A model generated the notes under the pieces. The model was given only the letters and a program-made list of their open reading frames with translations, ran no database searches and was not told the origin of the DNA. Below, in pieces: positions 1 through 12,910 of a stretch of 64,000 bases of DNA (position 1 is the stretch's first letter; each line of letters starts with the position of its first letter). Location of the stretch: contig JAJKFH010000044.1 in assembly GCA_023333565.1 (NCBI GenBank), positions 124,001-188,000 on the forward strand, in the 5' to 3' direction. A program made the position numbers and the translations under genes. This DNA is from Puffinus mauretanicus. Its lineage: Eukaryota; Chordata; Aves; Procellariiformes; Procellariidae.

Positions 1-638
1 CCAAAGGCCACGTACTGAGATATCTGCGTCTGTGTTGTTGCAGCAGCCTGGTGGGTTGTAGGACCACAGTGGTATTTAGGAAATTGGAGTGCCCCACGGA
101 TAGCTGGCAGCTGGATGTTGAAATGTGAACAAGAACACAGACAAGCTGGTATTAGCCAAACCAACCAGAGAAGAGCAGCCACTTGGCTTTACGTTAGAGC
201 TGTCCTCCAATCACTCTACTTGGAGCGCGTATGATGGAAGTGCAGCTAAAAGAGAAGCTGAGTAACTGAGGTTACTTATCAAGCTATTTCTATACATAGA
301 AATACTGTGGGAGAGAAGGTGAGGGGTGGTGATCTCAGTGCTCAAGATCAAAGGCAGAGCTTGATGCCCCTGATTCGCCTGCCCTAAGCAAGCAGAAGCC
401 CTGGGAATTTTCTGTCCCTTCTCATTCCTGGCGCAGCCCATGTCAACCAACGCAACAGGCTGGTGTGCCCGTGGCTGATCTGAGTCACACTCACCACAGT
501 CAGGGAAGGTTAGTCACTAGGAAGAAAGGGCGGCCTTCTCATTGGTGATGAACCGACAATCTTTCTTTACAAGACCTGATGATAGAACATAACTTAGCTT
601 GGTTCATGTATTTGTGTTAGCATAAGAAACTGCAAAAT

Positions 639-974
639 GCAGCCTTTCAGTACTTGAAGGGGGCTTATAAGAAAGATGGCAACAAACTTTTTAGCAGGGC
701 CTGTTGTGACAGGACAAGGGGGAATGGTTTTAAACTAAAAGAGGGTAGGTTTAGACTAGCTATAAGGAAGAAATTTTTTACAATGAGGGTGGTGAAACAC
801 TGGCACAGGTTTCCCAGAGAGGTGGTAGATGCCCCATCCTTGGAAACATTCAAAGTCAGGTTGGACGGGGCTCTGAGCAACCTGATCTAGCTGAAGATGT
901 CCCTGCCCACGGCAGGGGGGTTGGACTAGATGGCCTTTAAAGGTCCCTTCCAACCCAAACCATTCTGTGATTCT
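639..974 (+). mobile_element. CR1 LINE 3' fragment
   Basis: Encodes the C-terminal end of CR1 ORF2 (frame fragments AYKKDGNKLFSRACCDRTRG and FRLAIRKKFFTMRVVKHWHR), followed by the 3' UTR motifs GGTTGGACTAGATGGCC and TCCCTTCCAACCCAAACC. It ends in the CR1 tail TTCTGTGATTCT. 5'-truncated, about 335 bp. It resembles copy E (32650-33630) more than copies A-D, so it belongs to that branch. Plus orientation, opposite to SHANK. Confidence 0.9.
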
Positions 975-1760
975 AAAATAGGATTCTTTGGTTGCTGGAT
1001 CAACAGGTAACAAAGATGCTGAGCAGTTACTGCTGGAGTTTCACCTGGACGGCTTTTCTTGAAACCTGGGCAGATGCATATTTTGGAGGTCTCTGGGCTT
1101 TTGCTAAGTAAATGAACGAAGCAGTGAGCATGCCCATCTGAAAGTCCAACCAGATGTGCAGTTTGAGCCTGACAGCGTGGCCATGGAGGGGTCAAGGAAA
1201 GGAAATGGAGAGACAGGGCTTGTGAAGTAAACAAAGGGGTTATGAAGTAAATGAAAAACTAAGACCAAGAGTGAGCAGCAGCTCATGGGAAAATGCTGAA
1301 GGATTGCAAGACAAATGCAAGTGACTTGGCTGGATCCCCTGGCAGACTGCAGGGGCTGCCAATCTTCTGCCCATTTTCTGCCTTCAGCCAGCCTGAGGCA
1401 CAGCAGTTAGGCAGGAAGCCTCTGACCAGGCTCCTAATGGAGACAGGCACGCAGAGGAAGGCAGTGCGGGATGCATCCCTCTGCCCCGCTTGTGTGATAC
1501 GCAAAATGATCTGTGCATGCCCCCTGTCTTGCAGGCTTTATTCTCCTCGAGGCAGAATTTCCTCCCTGTGAGCATGGCACTAAATGGGTCAGGACAATCA
1601 GGTCCAGGCATCTGACAGTTCCCCTACAAGCCTACAATCTAGACAGTGGGTAAAATCTTAAGTAGTTACAAAATTGGGATCAGATTCCCACCCAAAATAC
1701 AGCACGCAGGGGCTGAGTCAACCCAAAAAGCAGGAGGTTTAGCACTTGTGACCACTCCAC

Positions 1761-1822
1761 ATAGAATCATAGAATCATTTAGTTTGGAAAATATCTTTAA
1801 GATCATCGAGTCCAACCATAAA
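1761..1822 (-). mobile_element. CR1 LINE, terminal 3' stub
   Basis: Only the last 60 bases or so of a CR1 in minus orientation: ATAGAATCATAGAATCAT, then the degraded GGTTGGAAAAGACCT region and ATCGAGTCCAACC. This is an extreme 5' truncation. Confidence 0.75.
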
Positions 1823-2894
1823 CATGGTTTGCTGGGATTAAAAAATGAACCTGTTCACTCCGATACGAAGAGAAGGCTTAAGTGTCTAGTCCTCCTGAGA
1901 GAGGACTTGAAGCACGACAAAGGAGAGCAGAAAAAGCAACAAGCCCAGAAGGCGAGGAAAAAAGAGACAGTATCTCTCTATGGAAGGAGAGCAAGGGCCA
2001 GATATTCCAGTCTATTATGGTACTTTAGAGCTGCAAATACTTGGAAGACCGAGTACTCAGCTGGTGTAAGGGCCTCAGCATAAGCTGTGAGGGCAAAATT
2101 TTAAACACGCTTCTTGTGATGCTTGAATTTCTGTTGATAGGTGGCATTGCAGGATTGAGGTTATGTCTCTCCACAGCTCCGGGCTCCCTCTGCCACAGCT
2201 CAGAGCCAGAAGACGATACGAGGTGGAGAAGCGTAAGGGAGCTGGGCAGCCTCGCAGCAGACGCTTCTGTTAAAACTGGGATCAGCAGGAGATAAATTCC
2301 ACCAGAGAGGGGCGAGCAGGCAGCATACATGACTACGTACAGGCTGCAGAGGGTTGTACTGTTGTACTGTTGTATTACATGATCAAAGGCTAATCACCGC
2401 AGTCATAATGGAGCAGAGGAACAATGACAGCTGGAGGAACCCCAATGACCTGACCAGTGTCAGTGGAGCACCCCAGCTCAGCTACCCCCAGGGCCACCGC
2501 AGGGGAAGGCTCAGCCCCCAGTCTGCGCTCAAGACCCACGGGATGAGTCGATGGGAGACGCTCTTTCCAGGCCACGCTGCGGACCAAGGGGAACCACTGC
2601 CTGCGGGGGTACAGGACTCATTACGGGATGCCAGGAAGCGCATTCTGGGATTGTGTCAGACCTATCGAGATGCTCAGTGAAAGGACCAAAGGCAGGAAAA
2701 GGGAGGGATGATGGTGGATCAGGCAGGAACAAGCACGGGAGAACAAAGGAAGAAGGGGTGGAAGAGGCCGGTTGAGTGTACCAGGTTGCTGGTCAGTCCG
2801 CTTGTCTGGCCATGCCCCGCGCCTGGGCACCACAGCCTGCCGCGTCTTGTCACTGCACTACTTCTAGCCATTCTTCTGGGTGAGGGTGTGCTCC

Positions 2895-3515
2895 ATATTG
2901 TGCACCTCTGTGTGTGTGTGCATGAAGGCACAGCTGCCAGCAACTGGGGAAGGGGCTGTGGGTGGTAGGGCCCATAAGTGCTGGGGTGCCAGCAACCAGA
3001 GACTGGGCTGCATGCACGTGTAGGTGCATTTAATTTGCTAGGAATCGTCAAGATGGATTGGCCAGTGAGTAGGATAAGAGGCTTGGAGCCAGGGATCAGA
3101 GAGGCCATAGACCTGGGGCAGACACTGGAGAGACTGGGGGTCTGGGAATTTGCTACTGGACGGACCAGATTGACCAGTGGGTTTGAGAGTCAGCTACTGG
3201 TAAGACCCCATGTCTGGAGCAGCTGCCAGGGAGACTTGTTTGTGTTTGTGTACGCCTGTGCATTAGGCAGCTGGGCAGACCAGGGGACTGGAGACCAGCT
3301 GCTGGATAGACCAAGTGTCTAAGGTCTGGGGAATCCAGTGCACATGTGTGTGCACATGTGTGTGCACGCGTGTGTGCATGCATGTCAAGAGATCTGAGTA
3401 CCAGCAAGTGGGTCTCAGGGGTTCACATGCTCAGGTGCCAGCAACTGCGGAGACTGGGGAAGCTAGGGCCCAGTTACTGGGCAGACTGGAGGCCCAAGGC
3501 CAGCTACTAAAGGGA
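2895..3515. repeat. Degenerate composite satellite, GT-rich
   Basis: Cores of the type GCCAGCAACTGGGGA and CAGCTACTGGGCAGAC recur at irregular 60-120 base spacing. Several are followed by GT-rich or GCATG-rich blocks, including a 12-base unit (TGTGTGCACATG-like) repeated at about 3339-3384. The copies are diverged, so the exact period is uncertain. Confidence 0.5.
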
Positions 3516-3524
3516 TCCATATTG

Positions 3525-3552
3525 TATATACATATATATATATGTACATATT
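3525..3552. repeat. AT dinucleotide microsatellite
   Basis: Interrupted (TA)n run: tatatacatatatatatatg and flanking bases. Confidence 0.8.
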
Positions 3553-5052
3553 CTGTTCTCATCATTCTTATCAGTCAGGGAGGAACAGGGTTAGGCCATT
3601 TGTGCTATTTGTATTTGCATAATGCTGTGTGTTTTCTGATCCATGTGGGGGGCTGTGCGCTTACATGTATATTGTGCATATATGTGTATAAGTCCCCATC
3701 GGGAATGCACACTTAGCCTGGCTCCTGATCGAATTGGGGAACGTGGAGCTGCAGCAGCCTTGCATCTATTGAGCAACTGGATGTAAAGCTCCCGACAGTT
3801 ACCAGGCAGCTCTCACTTCCCATCTTCAAGATTGTCTGCTCCTCCTGGAGGGTTCTGGTGAAATTTTCCACCTTCACAAAATTAGGCAAAGGTTTCCTAG
3901 TTAAACGTGAACAGAGACCAGTCTTATTGAAGAAAGTATCAGGTGAGGACACCAACGCTCATCAAACAAGTATCCTAAACTCCATACAGCCATCCCATGG
4001 ATCTCACTGACAAAGCCAGGATCAACGCACCCCCGCTTGCCGACCAAACAGGCTTCAGCCTGTCGTGTTGGTTGAGGCCAGTCATGGCCCTCCATTCGCA
4101 CGGAAGGTGCTGGTGAGAAATGAAAGGCTGAAAAGGCTGGGGAAGCAGTGTGACACAGCAGGATTGACCAGAGGACAAGGACACTGCAGTTTAAACTCGG
4201 TACAAGTCAGGTCCTGCACTACAGTTGTTGTAGGTTGGTATTAATCAATCAAAAAGCCTCAGTGCTAAACACTGAATTTCCCTGAAACTCTGCTCCCGCT
4301 TCAGGGGCAGATTCCCCTCTGCCCACCTCCTTCTCTGGTCTTTGCTGCCTCTTTCAAGTCACCATCAGTTGGGCTCCCAGGCATAACCTGTCGGGCAGCT
4401 CTGCTGGCTCCTCGTGCCAGCGCCCCACAGAAACACATCTCCTCCCCCCGAAGGGGAGCCTCGCGGAGGAACTGCTGGAGCATCCACTGGACTGCCTCCA
4501 GCATCCACGGCCAGCCGCCCCTCTCCCAGCTTCAGAAGCTGATTTAATTGCTGAATTAGTGTGAGGAAGACTAGGGCAGGTCAGGGCTTGCTTGGAGCTG
4601 TACGCAGTGTCCCTGCCACCTGGTCCTTGCATGAAAGAGTCATTTTGTGGTACCAGAGGAGCTGTTCCCCATCATTGGGCAAGGTCAGCTCTCATGTGGA
4701 GACTGTCACTGCCACCAAACACTCCTCTGCCTGCAAACACTTCTCAGGACTTCCCACCTGCACTTCTTTATTCGAATTTGCTAACTCCAACGTGAAAGCA
4801 CCTTATATGTATCTGGCTGTCTAGCACTGATCTTCAATACTCAGAAAGCTTTAAAGCTAAAAGACTAAAGATTAATTTCAGCAAGAGATGGTTTCAGGCT
4901 ACAAGTTACAAGGCTAGAAACGAAGTCTCATACTTAAAATGCCCATGCACCTTCCATCTAAATTTAGAATCATAGAATCATAGAATCATCAAGGTTGGAA
5001 AAGACCTCTAAGATCATCAAGTCCAACCGTCAACCCAACACCACCATGCCCA

Positions 5053-5598
5053 CTAAACCATGTCCCTAAGCGCCTCATCTACACGTCTTTTAAATTCTTC
5101 CAGGGATGGTGACTCAACCACTTCCCTGGGCAGCCTGTTCCAAGGCCTGACCACTCTTTCAGTAAAGAAATTTCTCCCAATGTCCAATCTAAACCTCCCT
5201 TGGCGCAACTTGAGGCCATTTCCTCTTGTCCTATCACTAGTTACTTGGGAGAAGAGACCAACCCCCACCTCGCTACAACCTCCTTTCAGGTAGTTGTAGA
5301 GCGCGATGAGGTCTCCCCTCAGCCTCCTCTTCTCCAGACTAAACAACCTCAGTTCCCTCAGCCGCTCCTCATAAGACTTGTGCTCCAGGCCCTTCACCAG
5401 CTTCGTTGCCCTCCTCTGGACACGCTCCAGCACCTCCATGTCCTTCTTGTCGTGAGGGGCCCAAAACTGAACACAGGATTCGAGGTGCGGCCTCACTAGT
5501 GCCCAGTACAGGGCCACGATCACCTCCCTGCTCCTGCTGGCCACACTAGTTCTGATACAGGCCAGGATGCCGTTGGCCTTCTTGGCCACCTGGCACAC
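5053..5598 (-). pseudogene. CR1 ORF2 C-terminal region (copy A)
   Basis: An open segment of 181 codons with CR1 landmarks [60 protein letters not shown] and the terminal [15 protein letters not shown] followed by a stop. It is out of frame with the upstream RT because of a one-base deletion (CACCTGGCAC against CACCTGGGCAC in copies B and C). The natural ORF2 stop is retained. Confidence 0.9.
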
Positions 5599-5666
5599 TG
5601 CCGGCTCGTGTTCAGCCGGCTGTCAACCAGCACCCCCAGGTCCTTTTCCTCTGGGCAGCTTTCCAG

Positions 5667-6500
5667 TCACTCTTCCCCAAGCCTGTAGCATTGCATGGGG
5701 TTGTTGTGACCCAAGTGCAGGACCCGGCACTTGGCCTTGTTGAACCTCATACAGTTGGCCTCAGCCCATCGATCCAGCCTGTCCAGGTCCCTTTGCAGAG
5801 CCTTCCTACCCTCCAGCAGATCAACACTCCCGCCCAGCTTGGTGTCATCTGCAAACTTACTGAGGAAGCACTCGATCCCCTCATCCAGATCACTGATAAA
5901 GATATTGAGCAGGACCGGCCCCAGTACTGAGCCCTGGGGAACACCGCTTGTGACCGGCCGCCAACTGGATTTAACTCTGTTGACCACAACTCTCTGGGCC
6001 CGGCCGTCCAGCCAGTTTTTTACCCAGAGAAGAGTGAACCTGTCTAGGCCGAGAGCCGCCAGCTTCTCTAGGAGAATGCCGTGGGAGACAGCGTCAAAGG
6101 CTTTACTGAAGTCCAGGTAGACCACATCCACAGCCTTTCCCTCATCCACGAGGCGGGTCACCTGGTCATAGAAGGAGATCAGGTTGGTCAAGCAGGACCT
6201 GCCTTCCATGAACCCGTGCTGGCTGGGCCTGATCCCCTGGTTGTCCCGGACATGGCTCGTGAGCGCCCTCAAAACAAACCGCTCCATGATCTTCCCCGGC
6301 ACCGAGGTCAGGCTGACCAGCCTGTAGTTCCCCGGATCCTCCTTCCGGCCCTTCTTATAGATGGGCGTCACATTGGCGAGCCTCCAGTCGTCCGGGACCT
6401 CCCCAGTTAACCAGGACTGCTGGTAAATGATGGAGAGCGGCTCGGCAAGCTCCTCCGCCAGCTCCCTCGGTACCCTCAGGTGGATCCCATCCGGCCCCAT
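5667..6500 (-). pseudogene. CR1 ORF2 reverse transcriptase domain (copy A)
   Basis: 277 codons open, covering the whole RT core in order: [10 protein letters not shown] (48-ish), [13 protein letters not shown] (58-70), [10 protein letters not shown] (94-103), the first catalytic motif [10 protein letters not shown] (127-136), [13 protein letters not shown] (185-197) and the catalytic pair in KFADDTK (Asp 218 and 219). All three catalytic aspartates are intact. The frame ends at a TGA where related copies would have a Trp codon ([12 protein letters not shown]), so the rest of ORF2 is separated. The endonuclease domain is missing because of 5' truncation. In life, ORF2 copies LINE RNA into the genome; this copy cannot make a full protein. 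Confidence 0.93.
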
Positions 6501-6600
6501 AGACTTGTGAGCTCCAGGTGGCGTAGCAGGTCATTAACTTCTTCCTCATGGATTATGGGGGGCCTATCCTGCTCGCCGTCCCTGTCTTCCAGCTCAGGGG

Positions 6601-9600
6601 AACATCTCTAACACATCTCTAATCCATACACTTTGACAGGTTGATGAAGATAGTCCCAGAGACCTGTACAAGGCTTCAAGCTGTATCACAACATCTCCTT
6701 TTCTGAATATTGCCCTCGGGATGTGGCTTTACATTGCGGCAAAGTTGCTGTGCTCATTCTAAACCCACCTCCAGCTTCCCCTCCCAGGGAAACCACACAT
6801 GCTTATCGCTCCACTTGCCATAGATTTAATGATCATGTAGCCACAGGGGAGGTCAGCTCAGCTAGCTGATCCAAAGGAAACGGTAACCCACTGAGGACAG
6901 GTTACCAGCTAAATACATTTATTCTGCAGCTGAACATCCAAATTGGGAGGGAGGGAAGAGGGACTGCGAGTCTCAGCTGGGATGAAGCTGCTCTACTGCA
7001 GCACTAACCTCCTCCTCCCACCCCACGTGGCTTTATACGCATTTGAAATCCCTCCTTGCTTTGTCATGTTTCTAATACTACATCAGAAAAAGTATCAGCT
7101 CTATAACGATTTTGTCAGGTTTATGATAATTGGTACTTCACTGGCATTCTTTAGAGGCTGCAGAAGACACACCAACAACGCAGATGACATTGTTGGCAGA
7201 GGCTATTTGGGTCACGCAGACTTTGCCAGCACCCTCTGCTCACAGCTTTCGGGGGACTTTCCGGCTGCAAGAACCGTGCCCACACACAGGACGGACAGCA
7301 CAAACGGCCCCACCGGGAGCTGCTCTCCAGAAGGTTTGGTGCAAATACGGAGGGCAAATCTGGGCCCCACTAACAGCAGAAAGGAGAGCAGAGGAGAGGT
7401 GTGCTCTTCCCACTGGAGGTAAGGCCAAGCGCCAACCTGCACCTCTGCTGAGAGGTCCCCAAGCCTGGCTCCTCTCTCCCCTTCCCGCTGTGGTCCACCA
7501 GCCGCGGGATTCCCTGTGCTCCTGGCAGCACACGGCTCCACGTCCCCGCACGCTGGCTGTCAGTCCTGCCGCCTGCCCTGCAGCAGCACCACGCGCGTGG
7601 GCACAGCACCACCCCTGGGACTCCCCGTTTGGACAAAGGCCACAACACATGCAGCACCTCGGCACGGACACGTCACAGCCAGTCCCTGCTTTGGGCACAG
7701 GCTTTCCATCAGCTACGCATTCAACGTCAAGTTCATCACTGTGTCTGAGGTACTCGTTCTGGAAAAGTATTGCTAGAAAGATCCCACAGAGCACTGACAG
7801 GAGCTCCAGGGTGCATCGACCAACTGCCCTGGGACAGAGGTGACGACCACCCCTGGAAAAGGGAGCATTTTTCAGCATAAGCTTCAGACTGCAGAGTGAA
7901 TCGCAGCAGCTGAGCTGAGCAAAGCCTCATCACCCGCCTCCCCAGTCCCAGGAGCACTTCCACAACCATACAACTTCACATGTCCACCTGCCAGAAGCAT
8001 GCAGCTCTGCATGCCTTACACCACGCGCAACCACTGTGTCGGATCAATGCAGATTTCATATACTGCATTACCGGGTTTAAAGCCTTATGATTGTTGCATG
8101 GAAAGATGCGAGAAAGCAAAATCCCACAGGATGCCAGCCCTTCCTCTGACCGTATGGACTGCCTGTCTGGTGTATGCTCCTCGGCACTTGCTGTGAGTAG
8201 ACTTGCAGCGAAGCCTGATCATGCCACCCACCTCAAACCTTCACACAAAGTTCCCCTTCCCATCCCATCTAATGCATGGTTGTTTCACAGACTTGGTGTC
8301 AATTTGGGCTCACTCCACCTCTTCTGCTGCCTTGCAAGGGGCAGGATTCACCTCGCATCTCTTCCTGCACTGACAGTGTATACATCTCCGTTTGAAACAA
8401 ACTCTCTGGGATCCCTTCACAATATGAGTGATTCATAAACACTTTAATCATTTCTCAATTGCCGTATTGTAACAGCCTTTTCTCTACTTTAAGAAATGCA
8501 GACTTGGCCTATTCATACCATACCCATTTGGCACGGATTCTGAACATAATTTTCCCTTGCAAGTACCACAGTAATGTCTCCTACACTTTCCTCCTATAGC
8601 AAGGAGAGTCCCTATAAACATTAACAAATTAATGTTATCACTCTTTTTTAAATCACTCCTTAAAACTATCCTCTGCTGCGTTCACCACAAGATGAAGCAG
8701 CCAATACGCCAAGACTGCTCCTTGCAGCGTTACCGCACCGTCCAGAGGCAGCGAGCACCAGCACGGGAGCACCCCCGTTGTCCGTGTGCTGGGACGCAGC
8801 CATCACCACCCGTACTGCGCAGATGCCGCACACCATACAGCACCTACCACGATGTTTCCCTGACCTGTCGCTGAGGTTCTGGGCATATGCTAATACAAAC
8901 AATAACAAAATAATAATAATGCCAAGCTGCGGGAGCAAGCAAGGGCTGTCACTGCTGGAAACCTGCCAGCCAGCTTCTGAACCCTACCCTGGTTTTCTCC
9001 TAAGTCTCCTGCCTGTGCCCTGGAAAGACTGCACCTCTATTTCACCTCGCTGTCCTTGCTGCTGAGCGCTCGAGCCACTTGTTTAATGTGAAGTTGCCAG
9101 TGGCTCTAATCCTTGCTTTCCTTTGTTTTAAATGCAATCGGGAAAATCCAGTTGGCTGTGGCCTCGCAGCAGAGTGAAGGCAGTACACAGCCTCCAACAT
9201 CGCCTTCTTGAGAAAGGGAAAGGGCAAGGGCCAAGGGGGAGACACAAAAGCAGAGCCCTACGTACGGTCAATCTAATTCTTCTCTATAGACCCCAATACT
9301 TGTACCACATTGGGCAAAGCTGTAATAAATATCAGTACAAAACAACCCTGATGGGCCTCCAGAGAGGGCATCTAATGAGTCTCTTCTCCGACCTCCATTT
9401 TCCCCGTAATTTCAGTTAGCAAAAGGGAACCTGTAAGCTCATCTTCTAGCACAGAGAACATGTATCTACTTGAATTATTGTACCTGAAGTACATTTTTTC
9501 ATCAAGACATCCAGGCAGCAGGCATTTCACTAACAATTATTACGCAGCTCTCAAAACACCTTGTAAAGGAAAATACTTTTATACAAGACGTAGGCCCTTG

Positions 9601-9662
9601 TCCTGCAGAGGAAGATGCTGCTGGCAGCCATCGGTCACTCTCCCTGCTGCGTCCGGGCTCAC
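6601..9662. other. Intron sequence, no supported gene
   Basis: The continuation of the intron between copy A and the 9663 exon. A GC-rich stretch at about 7.2-7.9 kb gives overlapping open frames on both strands. Their composition is low-complexity Arg/Ala/Gly/Pro and I recognise no domain, so I do not call a gene. The missing last part of the PDZ domain was looked for here on the minus strand and not found. Confidence 0.6.
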
Positions 9663-9787
9663 CTCAATTAGAAAGTCTCCCGTGCGAAGCCCTGCTCTCC
9701 AAGCGACACCTTCCACATCCACTGATTCCAGGTACTGGAGCGCTGGGAAGGCTGGGGTTGGGGTGAACTCCTCAATTGGGGTTTCAG
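9663..9787 (-). CDS. SHANK3: SHANK family coding exon, middle of the PDZ domain (probably SHANK3)
   Basis: A 125-nt internal exon read on the minus strand. The acceptor is TATTTTGTAG, preceded by a short CT-rich microsatellite, and the donor is GAG|GTGAGC. Two bases (CT) complete an Ala codon, then 41 full codons follow and the exon ends in phase 0. The peptide contains ETPIEEFTPTPAFPALQYLE, then SVDVEGVAWRAGLRTGDFLI and a final Glu. This covers the long SHANK-specific loop and central strands of the PDZ domain. VDVEGVAWRAGLRTG is the SHANK3 form; SHANK1 and SHANK2 have VDEGGVAW. The next exon should begin with a Val-Asn codon pair. I could not find it in 1-9662, so it is inferred to lie beyond the left edge. 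The frame is open and undamaged. Confidence 0.95.
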
Positions 9788-9798
9788 CTACAAAATAC

Positions 9799-9812
9799 AA
9801 AGAGAGAGAGAT
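9799..9812. repeat. GA/CT microsatellite at the splice acceptor
   Basis: agagagagagat on the plus strand, giving CT repeats on the SHANK strand about 12-25 bases upstream of the acceptor at 9788. It forms part of the polypyrimidine tract. Confidence 0.7.
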
Positions 9813-12559
9813 TGAGACAGTGTGGCAAAAAGCAAGCAGAAGGTGGCCAAGAATGTCCAGGAGCCTAGGAAAATCTATATATATGTCCAGAAAGAACATG
9901 TATGCAAGGCTCAGCTTGACTTCAACGCAGGAACCAGAGCTAATGCTACATGTCTACAGTGTTCATCAGCTTAGACCCTGAGATGGCCCCAGAGCGTCCC
10001 GGACACGTGTGACTCCCAGAGTCACATAGCTTCCCACAAGGGCCCTAAAGCCTCATCCATCTCCCAGTACCACAGACGAAATGAGAACAGCATCTATGAA
10101 GGACACTCCTTCTATGTCTACATCTGCGTTAGCAGCTTCCAGGCCTCTTTCATCGTCGGCAGAGAAAAAAAAAGCATGTGCCCCATTCACCTGTGCTATC
10201 GCAGACACCTGCTTTCAGTGCCCCAGGGTGCTGCCTGCCTCATACTGGTCCTAAGGAGACCATTAGCTCAGGAGCAGAGGGCCACTTGCCGATGGACTTC
10301 TGCATTAGTCAAATTATCCCCATTCTTCATCAGTGAGGTTTTTCCTGTTTGGAAAACCTGCTCCTGCCCGCAAAAGAACACCATATCCAGGCAAGGGACC
10401 TTCTCAGATGGACCCAGGCAGTGCACTTACATCATCCGGCTCCAGCCCGTCTTGCTTCACTGCCCATCCAGGCTGAAGGAATTTTGCACGGGGGATGCCC
10501 AACTTAGAGCAGAGAGGAGCTTGTGACATCTGTGCTACCTCATGTGATGTGACAAAGGAACAAGCTTCCTTTGTCTGTTTATCAGATCCATTAAAGAAAT
10601 GAAGCAGAAAGGCCACAGCTACTCTTTACACATCTGGCCAGACTCCGGTCACCTGAAACTACCAGTGGTACCCAGATGGGTTGCTGTCCCCAGCACAGAG
10701 TGTATCAACTGTGGCTGTTTCAGGGACTGGCCATGATTCTCCAAGAAGATTTTTATTTTCCCCTTTGTGTATTGCGAACAGACGTGCGAGCAGAGGGGAT
10801 TCTTGTCTTGCTACACAAGACCATAGCATTGGATCAGTGAGGACGTCTTCACTAGGCCTTATATGACCGGGAACACCTGAAGCGGACCCAGGACAAGCTT
10901 GAGACATCCCTTTTCTACTGGCATGCAATCTCATTACTGGCTTTCATGTGTTACCAGACAGACGGCCGTTCCTAATAGCCTGTGCCACAGATGAGGAAAG
11001 ACAGAAGTTACCTTTCCAAGAAAAGTGCTGCTTCTTGGCACTATGATACCTGGCCGCTTGTTTGCACAGCCTTCCAGGGAGCAGTATCTATAGGGTCATT
11101 CCAGCCCTACCTCCACTTAGTGGTAGTCCCAGGACTAGAAGGGGATTGTGCCACCTCCAGTGAACTGCGCTGCACTGGTTTTGGAGCTGTTCTCAGCTGG
11201 TAGCAGCCTCAAAGATGAAGCTGAAGATGGGCTCCCAGATACAAGAGTACTCAGCAAGTGGTGGGGCAGGGGGGTGAAGGTGCGATCTTAAAACCACCTG
11301 TGCCAACTACTCTGTTTTCCCTGCCTGCAGAAACAGGACACATCATCTGACTGTCACGGACAAAGAAAATTATTGACACATAAGGAATAAGGGGCTGAAA
11401 ACCCCAGACATGCTCTGACAGATCTGCACTCCTCTGAAAGTGTGATATACATTGGAGGGTCAGCGAGTGGGTTTCATTCCTCCTCTACCTGGGACAGCCA
11501 CTTTGCTCAAGGCTAGCTGTCAAATAACAGATCGCAGTTATACGGCAGAAGTCTCCTCCTGCAACAGCTGTATAGCAGTCATTCTGCTGAGTAGCTCTTG
11601 AACATACTTAAATCACCAGGAGCAGATGGGGCTAACAAGCCATTGTTTTGCCTAATGATGCAGCGTATGTCATGCACCAAAAGATATTTGTGCCTGAAAC
11701 ATCTACATTTTGGCTGCTGACCAGTGGCTGGCCAACAGCATGGCACCGCCACTCGCACAGGGTCAGTTTAAAAGTGTGATGCACAGCTGCTGGCACTGAT
11801 GATGTTGATGCAGGTTATCTCAGTCCACTGCTCTCTACAAGTAGTAAGTTTAGGTCTAGTGGTCTTGACTGGGGTGCGTACAGATTCTTGGCAGATGGCA
11901 TATTTGACGTTGCAATGAATTACTTTGCATTACTTTCTCTGAAGGGTAATTAATACAGGAGTGTGAAGAAGGGCTTGCAAACCAGCACCAAGACCAGCAC
12001 AAGAGACTCTCAGAGCTCGGCTGCGATGGCTCGTACTGTCCTCCCCTCGAGCAGAGTAATTCTCACATGTGTAGGAGAGAAGCTGGTTAGTAAGAAATGC
12101 AACAGCGAGGCCACAGTTGCATGAAACAGCTGGCTCAAACACATGCAGAGCCTAGGAATTCAAAACAGAGACACGCTCCCCAAACCCTGGCCAGGCTGGC
12201 AATTTTGGGGCCAGGTGAACTGAAGGCCCTCACGGCTTTTCAGTGGACTGATGGAGGTGTCTTCTTCTCACATGAATCTTCAGTCCATGCAGGATTCACT
12301 GTCTCATCTTCATTCAGAAGAGCCAGTGGTAAAAGGACACTCTTAGCTGGTGTAGGGACAGCTCTGAGCACGATGCACTGAAGGATCCAGGCTAACTTTC
12401 TAAGAAACCAAACACCAAATGTCTTCTTTAGTGGTTGATGATGCTTGAACAAACCATTTGCCTTAGAGTCAGAAAAAACATGATTATCTAGTCTGATATC
12501 ATGCATGACAAGGGCCAGAGCCTTCAACAAAGGTCCCTGTAGGTCCACCTCTCACTTCA

Positions 12560-12910
12560 GCTGATGTATGCAGAAAGCATGGTTTATTTTTGTTAGCAAT
12601 ATAGATAAAGACATATTGTATCAACAGGCCTAGATAAGCTATCCATCGCTCTAAGTCTATTATCAAAACAATGTATTTTTTAAGAGCTGTGTCAAAACCC
12701 TAATGAAGCAGTAGATTTAATAACAGTCAGTGGATGATCTTGTGCATACATCTCCTTTGATGTCAGGTCACTCCAGTAAATGTGACCTACATTCTCCTTC
12801 ATTTGTGTAAAATGTATAGGCACTGATTTTATACAGATAAAAATATTTCCATAATTTACCATACTACTTCTTTATTATTTTATTTACATTTTTTATGCAA
12901 GATTTTTTCT
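12560..12910. other. AT-rich intron segment
   Basis: Notably AT-rich with TATTTT and TTTATT runs. No open frame, repeat tail or structured RNA that I can support. Confidence 0.5.

Larger units (their letters stand above)
4966..6600 (-). mobile_element. CR1 LINE copy A, 1.6 kb, 5'-truncated
   Basis: Read on the minus strand, the element starts at 6600 inside ORF2, just upstream of the RT domain. It runs through RT and the C-terminal region and ends at 4966 with three tandem tail units (AGAATCATAGAATCAT on the plus strand). It is the most complete RT copy here. No target-site duplication is seen, as is usual for CR1. It has the same orientation as SHANK. Two lesions break the reading frame: a TGA at 5667-5669 and a one-base loss near 5590. 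Confidence 0.97.

Noticed and set aside
7240..7878. A minus-strand open frame of about 210 codons and an overlapping plus-strand one of similar size
   Set aside because: GC-rich, Arg/Gly/Cys-rich without recognisable domain, and both strands open at once. No splice or start context supports a gene.
1..9662. The next SHANK exon (rest of the PDZ domain)
   Set aside because: Looked for the expected Val-Asn start and the helix-2 region on the minus strand; nothing matches, so it is taken to lie outside the window.
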